Shown in pieces: positions 6,094-10,790 of a stretch of DNA of 10,790 nt; position 1 is the stretch's first letter; each line of letters opens with the position of its first letter. Source of the DNA: Pseudomonadota bacterium (lineage in GTDB: Bacteria > Pseudomonadota > Gammaproteobacteria > Steroidobacterales > Steroidobacteraceae); contig JAJXYU010000039.1 in NCBI GenBank assembly GCA_021780395.1, forward strand, positions 1 through 10,790. Direction: 5' to 3'. A program made the translations under genes and the position numbers. The notes under the pieces were generated by a model. It was not told the DNA's origin. It saw nothing but the letters and a program-made list of their open reading frames with translations, and ran no database searches.

Positions 6094-7593
6094 TCAGTCT
6101 ACCCAGCCGAGGGATCGATCCACCGCCTTCTTCCAGCCCGCGCACAGGGTCGCGCGGCGCGCGTCGGTCATCGTCGGCGCGAAGCGCTTCTCGAGCGTCA
6201 GCTCCGCCGCGAGATCCGCGCTGCTGCGCCAGTGACCGACCGCGAGGCCGGCCGCGAACGCGGCCCCGAGCGCGGTCGTCTCGACGGTCTTGGGGCGCAG
6301 CACGTCGATCCCGAGGATGTCGGCCTGGAATTGCATCAGGGTCTCGTTCACCGCCATGCCACCGTCGACCCGCAGTTCGGCGATCGCCGTGCCGGAATCG
6401 CTGCGCATCGCCTCGAGCACGTCGCGCGTCTGATACGCGGTCGCCTCGAGGGCCGCGCGGGCAAGGTGTCCGCGATTCGCAAAGCGGGTCAGTCCGGTGA
6501 TCACCCCGCGCGCATCGGGCCGCCAGTACGGGGCGTACAGCCCCGAGAAGGCCGGCACCATGTACACGTCGCCGTTGTCCTCGACCTCGCGCGCGAGCAC
6601 CTCGACGTCGGCGCTGCGCTCGATCAGTCCGAGGTTGTCCCGCAACCACTGAACGAGCGCACCCGCGATCGCGACCGAACCCTCGAGCGCGTACCGCGGC
6701 GCGTCCCGGCCGAATCGGTACGCGACCGTGGTGATCAGGCCGGCGCGCGAGCGCACCGGCCGCGTGCCGGTATGGGTCAGCAGGAAACAGCCGGTCCCGT
6801 AGGTGTTCTTGGTCGCACCGGGCTCGAAACACGCCTGCCCGACCAGCGCGGCCTGCTGATCCCCGAGGATTCCGGCGAGAGGAACGCCGGCGAGCGGGCC
6901 CCCGCTCACCACGCCGTAGGGCTCGCTGGAGGAGACGATCCGCGGGAGCGCCGCCCGCGGCACGTCGAACGCGCGCAGCAACTCCTCGTCCCAGTCCAGG
7001 GTCTCGAGATTCATCAACTGCGTACGGCTCGCATTGGTGACGTCGCTCACGTGCACGCCGCCGCGCGGCCCGCCGGTCAGGTGCCACACCAGCCAGGCGT
7101 CGATGGTTCCGACCAGCGCGTCCCCGGTCTGCGCGGCGGCGTGCGCGCCCGCGACCTCGGCGAACAACCACTCGACCTTCGGCGCGCTGAAATAGCTCGC
7201 GAGCGGCAGCCCGGTCTTCTCCCGGAACCGGTCATGGCCGCCGTCGGCCGCGTGGCGCGCCACCAGCGCATCGGCCCGGGTATCCTGCCAGACGAGCGCG
7301 TTGTGCAGCGGCCGACCGCTGTGTCGATCCCAGACGAGCACCGTCTCGCGTTGGTTCGTGATCCCGATCGCGGCCAGATCGGCCGCGCGCAATCCGGCGT
7401 GCGACAGCGCGTCCGCCGCGACCCGGCGGGTATTTTCGAGGATCTCGAGCGGATCGTGCTCGACCCAGCCCGGTCGCGGAAAGATCTGCGCATGCTCGCG
7501 CTGCGCCGACGCGATGGGGTTTCCGGCGCGATCGAACACGATGAACCGCGTGCTGGTGGTCCCTTGATCGATCGAACCGACGTACTGCGGCAT
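6094..7593 (-). CDS. glpK: Glycerol kinase
   Basis: A cytoplasmic FGGY-family kinase that phosphorylates glycerol to sn-glycerol 3-phosphate with ATP. From the ATG at 7593 it has 499 aa, against about 502 in E. coli. [10 protein letters not shown] (7-16) is the phosphate-binding start. Glycerol ligands R82, E83, Y134 and D245 appear in [17 protein letters not shown] and [17 protein letters not shown] and VDGGMAVNE (DGG) complete the ATPase fold. The frame extends upstream to 7644, but AGAGGA about 10 nt before the ATG and the [10 protein letters not shown] start support 7593. The loop before GDQQ is about two residues shorter than in E. coli and lacks its arginine, so fructose-1,6-bisphosphate inhibition may be absent. 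No glpF or glpD lies nearby. It could be a single-gene unit; the upstream 173 bp show no clear promoter. Confidence 0.97.
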   Translation of the reverse strand: MPQYVGSIDQGTTSTRFIVFDRAGNPIASAQREHAQIFPRPGWVEHDPLEILENTRRVAADALSHAGLRAADLAAIGITNQRETVLVWDRHSGRPLHNALVWQDTRADALVARHAADGGHDRFREKTGLPLASYFSAPKVEWLFAEVAGAHAAAQTGDALVGTIDAWLVWHLTGGPRGGVHVSDVTNASRTQLMNLETLDWDEELLRAFDVPRAALPRIVSSSEPYGVVSGGPLAGVPLAGILGDQQAALVGQACFEPGATKNTYGTGCFLLTHTGTRPVRSRAGLITTVAYRFGRDAPRYALEGSVAIAGALVQWLRDNLGLIERSADVEVLAREVEDNGDVYMVPAFSGLYAPYWRPDARGVITGLTRFANRGHLARAALEATAYQTRDVLEAMRSDSGTAIAELRVDGGMAVNETLMQFQADILGIDVLRPKTVETTALGAAFAAGLAVGHWRSSADLAAELTLEKRFAPTMTDARRATLCAGWKKAVDRSLGWVD

Positions 7594-7766
7594 GGCGACC
7601 CAGTCCTCTGCGACGCCGAACGGACGTCGACTCGATGATCGCACACGCCGCGAGCCCCCGGATATCCCGTAGCGTGCCGCGCCCGCTCCCGATGGCCGCC
7701 GACCACGTGACGGATTAGAGTGCGTCGAAGGGCTCGAACACGAGGACCCGCGGAGGACCGACGGCG

Positions 7767-9332
7767 ATGCGGGCGACGAGCGGCACCGAACCGGCCGACG
7801 CTGCGCCGCCCCCGTTCGCGGCGGCGGAACTGCTCGATCCGGCCGCGTATGCGCATCCGGTCGTGGCGGCGCGCGTGATCGAGACCAACACCTCGTGGGT
7901 CGTGTTGACGGGCGACTTCGCGTACAAGATCAAGAAGGCGGTGCGGCTCGAGTTCCTGGACGCGAGCACGCTCGCGCACCGACGCTTTCTGTGCGAGGAA
8001 GAGCGCCGCTTGAATGCCCGCCTGGCGCCCGAGCTCTACCTCGAGGTCGTGCCGATCGTGCGCGACGCGCGGGGAATCCGCGTCGGCGGCGCCGGCACGC
8101 CCATCGAGTACGCGGTGAAGATGCACCAGTTCGACGGTACGCAGGAACTCGCCGCGCTGCTCGAGCGCGGCGCGGTGGAAGCGTCCGAGATCGCCGGGCT
8201 CGCGCGCCGCGTCGCGCGCTTTCACGCGGATGCGGCGGTCGACGTCGGCCGTCCCGACGGCGTGAACACCACGCGAATGCGGTCCGCGGTCCTCGGCAAT
8301 CTCGCGACGCTGCTCGCCCACGTCGGTGCGGACGGAACGGCGCCGGAACTCGGCCGGCTGATCGACTGGACGCACGATCGGCTCGAGCGCGACGCGCGCC
8401 GGTTCCAGGAGCGCGAAGCCGCCGGTCATGTGCGCGAGTGCCACGGCGATCTGCACGCCCGCAACATCGTGCGCTGGCAGGGTCGTTTGATTCCGTTCGA
8501 CTGCCTGGAATTCGACCCGGCGCTGCGCTGGATCGACGTGATGAGCGACGCCGCGTTCCTGGTGATGGATCTCGTCGGAAGGTCGCGCCCCGATCTCGCC
8601 GCGACGTTCCTCGACGCTTATCTCGACGAGACCGGCGACTACGCCGGCGTCGCGCTGTTGCCGTTCTATGCGGTATACCGCGCGCTCGTCCGCGCGATGG
8701 TCGACACGCTCGCCGCGGAGGCACGAGCCGGCGGGCGGCGGGCCTTCACCGACCGCGCCCGCACGCGAATCGGGACTGCCGCGCGCTTCGCGAACCCGCC
8801 GCCGGCGGTGCTCGTCGCGATGCACGGACCGTCGGGTGCCGGGAAGTCCTGGCTCAGCGAGCGGCTGGTCCCGAGCCTCGGCGCGGTTCGAATTCGTTCC
8901 GACGTCGAGCGCAGGCGCCTCGCGGGCGATGCGCCCGCGGCCCACGATCCGCGCGCGGATGCACTCACCTACGAGCGGATGATCGAAGGGGCCCGCAGCT
9001 GCCTCGAAGGCGGCGTGGCCACGATCCTCGACGCGGCCAGCCTGCGCCGCACCGACCGCGATCGCTTCCGGGCGCTCGCCACGCGGGCCGGGGTCCCGCT
9101 GGTGATCCTCTCCTGCCGGGCCGAGCGACGGGTATTGACGGACCGCGTGGCCGCCCGACGACGCCTCGGGGCGGATGTGTCGGACGCGGATCTTCGCGTG
9201 CTCGACGCGCAACTCGCGACGATGGAGCCGTTCGGCGACGACGAGCGCGCCGACGTGATCGAGATCCAGACCGCCGAGCCCCGCGCGCTCGAGCGCGCGA
9301 TCGCGGTGATCGCCCGGATCCGCTCTAGGTAG
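7767..9332 (+). CDS. Fused aminoglycoside-phosphotransferase-like / P-loop kinase-like protein
   Basis: A 521-aa cytoplasmic protein with two kinase folds. The N-terminal half (about 25-330) is an APH-type small-molecule kinase fold. It has K55/K57 in [14 protein letters not shown], the catalytic loop [12 protein letters not shown] (D228, N233) and the metal site FDCLEFD (D245). The C-terminal part (about 345-520) is a P-loop NTPase of the gluconate-kinase/zeta-toxin-like type, with Walker A GPSGAGKS (354-361) and a later lid rich in arginine (459-467). This fusion corresponds to the widespread COG2187/COG0645 arrangement, whose substrate is not established; aminoglycoside resistance should not be assumed. 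GGAGGA at 7752-7757 gives a well-spaced start. The stop lies 45 nt before the degenerate kinase gene, so co-transcription is possible, although a -10-like TAGAAT overlaps its stop (9330-9335). Confidence 0.88.
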   Translation: MRATSGTEPADAAPPPFAAAELLDPAAYAHPVVAARVIETNTSWVVLTGDFAYKIKKAVRLEFLDASTLAHRRFLCEEERRLNARLAPELYLEVVPIVRDARGIRVGGAGTPIEYAVKMHQFDGTQELAALLERGAVEASEIAGLARRVARFHADAAVDVGRPDGVNTTRMRSAVLGNLATLLAHVGADGTAPELGRLIDWTHDRLERDARRFQEREAAGHVRECHGDLHARNIVRWQGRLIPFDCLEFDPALRWIDVMSDAAFLVMDLVGRSRPDLAATFLDAYLDETGDYAGVALLPFYAVYRALVRAMVDTLAAEARAGGRRAFTDRARTRIGTAARFANPPPAVLVAMHGPSGAGKSWLSERLVPSLGAVRIRSDVERRRLAGDAPAAHDPRADALTYERMIEGARSCLEGGVATILDAASLRRTDRDRFRALATRAGVPLVILSCRAERRVLTDRVAARRRLGADVSDADLRVLDAQLATMEPFGDDERADVIEIQTAEPRALERAIAVIARIRSR

Positions 9333-9377
9333 AATTCCCTGCTGCAGGACCGCGGACGGAGCGCGACGATTTCGTTC

Positions 9378-10130
9378 ATGACCAGGCAGCAAGCCGCACG
9401 GAGTCCGGCGACCGGAGAGGCGGCGTTCGCGGCCAGTCGGGTCGCGGACGCCGCCCGCAGCGCGGAACTCGAGGAGCTCGCGGCGTGGCTCGCGCACCAG
9501 ATGAACCAGCCGCTCGGCGCGATCGCCGCGTTCGCACAGGCCGGGAGCCGGATGCTCGCGGGACCGAACCCGTCGATCGAGCAGGCGGCCGCGCTATTTC
9601 GCGAGATCGCGCGTCTCGCGCTCGACGCGGGCGAGGACGTCAGCCGGATTCGCGCGCGACACACCGTCGAGGTCGCGCCCGCGAACCGATACCGGATCGC
9701 GGACCTGATCGACGCGATCGAACCGCCGCTGCGCCGGATCGCGGCACGCTATCACGGCCGACTCGAGATCGACGTAGGGCCCGAACTTCCCGAGATCCGG
9801 GTCGACCCGCCGCGCATCCAGTACGTCGTGATGAGCCTGGTCCGCAGCGGCTTCGCGGCCGCCGATCCCCGCCTCGTGACGCCGCACGTGCGCGTGGAGA
9901 CCCGTGCCGACGCCGACGCGGTCGTCACGAGCGTCTTCGACGACGGCGCGCATCCGGCGGCGGCGGATCACGACGCGTTCGATCCGTCGCTCGAGACGGC
10001 GGCGCCCCCGCTCGGCCTGAGCCTCGCGGCGAGCCGCTCGATCGTCGAGGCGCATTGCGGGACGATCGGCTTCGAGAAGCTCCACGGGGGCGGACGGACC
10101 TGGTTCCGGTTGCCGGCGGCCGAGCCCTAG
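9378..10130 (+). CDS. Degenerate histidine kinase paralogue (pseudokinase or phosphotransferase)
   Basis: A 250-aa protein, exactly as long as the kinase at 2988 and related along its whole length. AHQMNQPLGAIAAFAQAGSRML matches AHELNQPLGAIATFAQAGERML of the paralogue, with phospho-acceptor H40 kept. The C-terminus IVEAHCGTIGFE...WFRLPA also matches. The catalytic parts are ruined. The acid after the histidine is Q41. The N-box VQNAFDA reads VRSGFAA, so N becomes S157 and D becomes A160. G1 DTGAGI reads DDGAHP. The F-box FRPFFTTK reads FDPSLETA. G2 GTGLGL reads PLGLSL. The frame is intact with normal codon use, so the protein is probably made and selected. It should not bind ATP well. It resembles Spo0B or ChpT in design: a dimerisation/histidine domain plus a dead ATPase domain. 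The ribosome site is weak (GGAG 16 nt before the ATG). Its stop lies 13 bp from the convergent ATPase. Confidence 0.85.
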   Translation: MTRQQAARSPATGEAAFAASRVADAARSAELEELAAWLAHQMNQPLGAIAAFAQAGSRMLAGPNPSIEQAAALFREIARLALDAGEDVSRIRARHTVEVAPANRYRIADLIDAIEPPLRRIAARYHGRLEIDVGPELPEIRVDPPRIQYVVMSLVRSGFAAADPRLVTPHVRVETRADADAVVTSVFDDGAHPAAADHDAFDPSLETAAPPLGLSLAASRSIVEAHCGTIGFEKLHGGGRTWFRLPAAEP

Positions 10131-10143
10131 CGGGCCTGCGCCT

Positions 10144-10790
10144 TCAGGGCGTCGCGCGCCGGAACCACAGCGCCTTCAGCGCCTCGAGCACCGCGAACGA
10201 CGCGACGCCGACCGCGACGCCGAGTCCGGCGCCGCGCCAGCCGAGCGTCGCGAAATGAAACAAGTGCGCGGCCGGGGCCCAGCCGACCGCGACCGCGAGC
10301 ATCGCGATCACCGCGCCGAACAGCACCCACAGGAACCGGTTCGGGCGGCCCACGGCACTGCGGAAGGTCGTGCCGAAGCTGCGGTTCACCAGGATCAATG
10401 ACAGGTTCGCGACGACCAGCGAGACGAACACGATCGCGCGCAGGCGTTCGGCCACGATCCCGGCACGCGCGCCGATCACCAGCAGCGCGGCGAGCAGCAG
10501 GAACGCCACCGTCCCCTGGGCCACCGCCCAGAGCACGCGCCGCGGCCGCAGCAGCGGCTCGCGCGGATCCCGCGGAGGCCGGCGCATCACGTTCTCCTCC
10601 TCCGGCTCCGCTTCGAACACCAGCGAGCAGGCCGGATCGATGATCATCTCGAGGAATGCGATGTGGATCGGCGACAGCACGAGCGGCAAGCCGAGCAGCA
10701 GCGGCGTGAGCGCGAGCCCCGCGATCGGAATGTGCACCGCGACGATGTACTCGACCGCCTTCACCAGGTTGTCGTAGATCCGGCGACCGA
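10144..10790 (-). CDS. P-type cation-transporting ATPase, C-terminal membrane region (partial)
   Basis: The frame is open to the right edge of the window, so this is only the last 215 or so codons of a P-type ATPase. The first residues GRRIYDNLVKAVEYIVAVHIP are the hinge into membrane helix 5, as in P2-type (Ca/Mg-type) pumps. The helix-6 region follows, with LEMIIDPACSLVFEAEP carrying an acidic residue in the membrane. A charged cytoplasmic loop (EEENVMRRPPRDP) and four more hydrophobic helices (7-10) then lead to the basic C-terminus. The phosphorylation motif DKTG and the nucleotide-binding domain would lie beyond base 10790. The ion cannot be named: the helix-6 wording differs from classical Ca pumps. 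The protein is an inner-membrane transporter. Its gene converges on the degenerate kinase gene, with 13 bp between stops. Confidence 0.9.
   Translation of the reverse strand, partial: GRRIYDNLVKAVEYIVAVHIPIAGLALTPLLLGLPLVLSPIHIAFLEMIIDPACSLVFEAEPEEENVMRRPPRDPREPLLRPRRVLWAVAQGTVAFLLLAALLVIGARAGIVAERLRAIVFVSLVVANLSLILVNRSFGTTFRSAVGRPNRFLWVLFGAVIAMLAVAVGWAPAAHLFHFATLGWRGAGLGVAVGVASFAVLEALKALWFRRATP

Noticed and set aside
6232..7638. 468-codon plus-strand open frame over glpK
   Set aside because: It overlaps an intact glycerol kinase and shows only shadow composition.
7895..9328. 477-codon second frame inside the fused kinase gene
   Set aside because: Arginine/proline-rich shadow; the HGDLH and Walker A motifs are in the other frame.
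7767..9332. Aminoglycoside resistance gene
   Set aside because: Only the general APH fold is present, fused to a P-loop domain in a common chromosomal arrangement. No resistance-cassette context or mobile element is seen.
7077..9497. Very long antisense open frame (806 codons) across the fused kinase gene and the glpK 5' end
   Set aside because: Composition is arginine-rich and low in complexity with no domain. It overlaps two well-supported genes and results from few stop codons in GC-rich DNA.
1..10790. CRISPR array, tRNA, rRNA, insertion sequence or prophage
   Set aside because: No regularly spaced repeats, transposase or integrase motifs, terminal inverted repeats or recognisable RNA gene were found on reading both strands.

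Overview
The window is about 10.8 kb of very GC-rich, gene-dense bacterial DNA. Codon use is strongly biased to G/C in the third position, and long antisense open frames shadow almost every real gene. GcvA-type LysR, FixJ-type regulator, HemN, GlpK and a fused APH/P-loop protein together suggest a proteobacterium, most likely gamma or beta. This is inferred from gene families and composition only; no rRNA or marker gene is present.

Layout. (1) 1-1150: the first 38 codons of an FAD-dependent oxidoreductase on the minus strand, divergent from a GcvA-like LysR regulator, with a candidate promoter and small inverted repeat between them. (2) 1164-4382: a divergent two-component cluster. A soluble PAS-HisKA-HATPase-receiver hybrid kinase is on the minus strand. 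Opposite it are a short 250-aa kinase with no sensor domain and a FixJ/NarL-type response regulator, which form a tight operon. An 18-bp palindrome lies in the promoter region. (3) 4383-4682: a candidate 29-codon membrane mini-protein on the minus strand, with a hairpin-rich upstream stretch and a -10-like box for hemN. (4) 4683-6074 hemN (oxygen-independent coproporphyrinogen III oxidase) converges on glpK (glycerol kinase, 7593-6094). (5) 7767-9332: an aminoglycoside-phosphotransferase-like domain fused to a P-loop kinase domain. (6) 9378-10130: a second 250-aa kinase-like protein, clearly a paralogue of the one at 2988. (7) 10144-10790: the C-terminal membrane part of a P-type cation ATPase, running off the window end.

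The most unusual content is the scattered signalling set. The 9378 protein keeps the phospho-acceptor histidine and the dimerisation helices of its paralogue. It has lost the acidic residue after the histidine, the N-box asparagine, most of the G1 and G2 glycines and the F-box. It therefore looks like a pseudokinase, or a Spo0B/ChpT-like phosphotransferase. The nearby hybrid kinase ends in a receiver and has no HPt domain, and the FixJ-like regulator needs a phosphodonor. A relay from hybrid receiver to degenerate kinase histidine to FixJ-like receiver is thus a concrete, testable hypothesis. The rest of the window looks like ordinary chromosomal metabolism and transport; I see no transposase, tRNA, rRNA, CRISPR array or attachment site.
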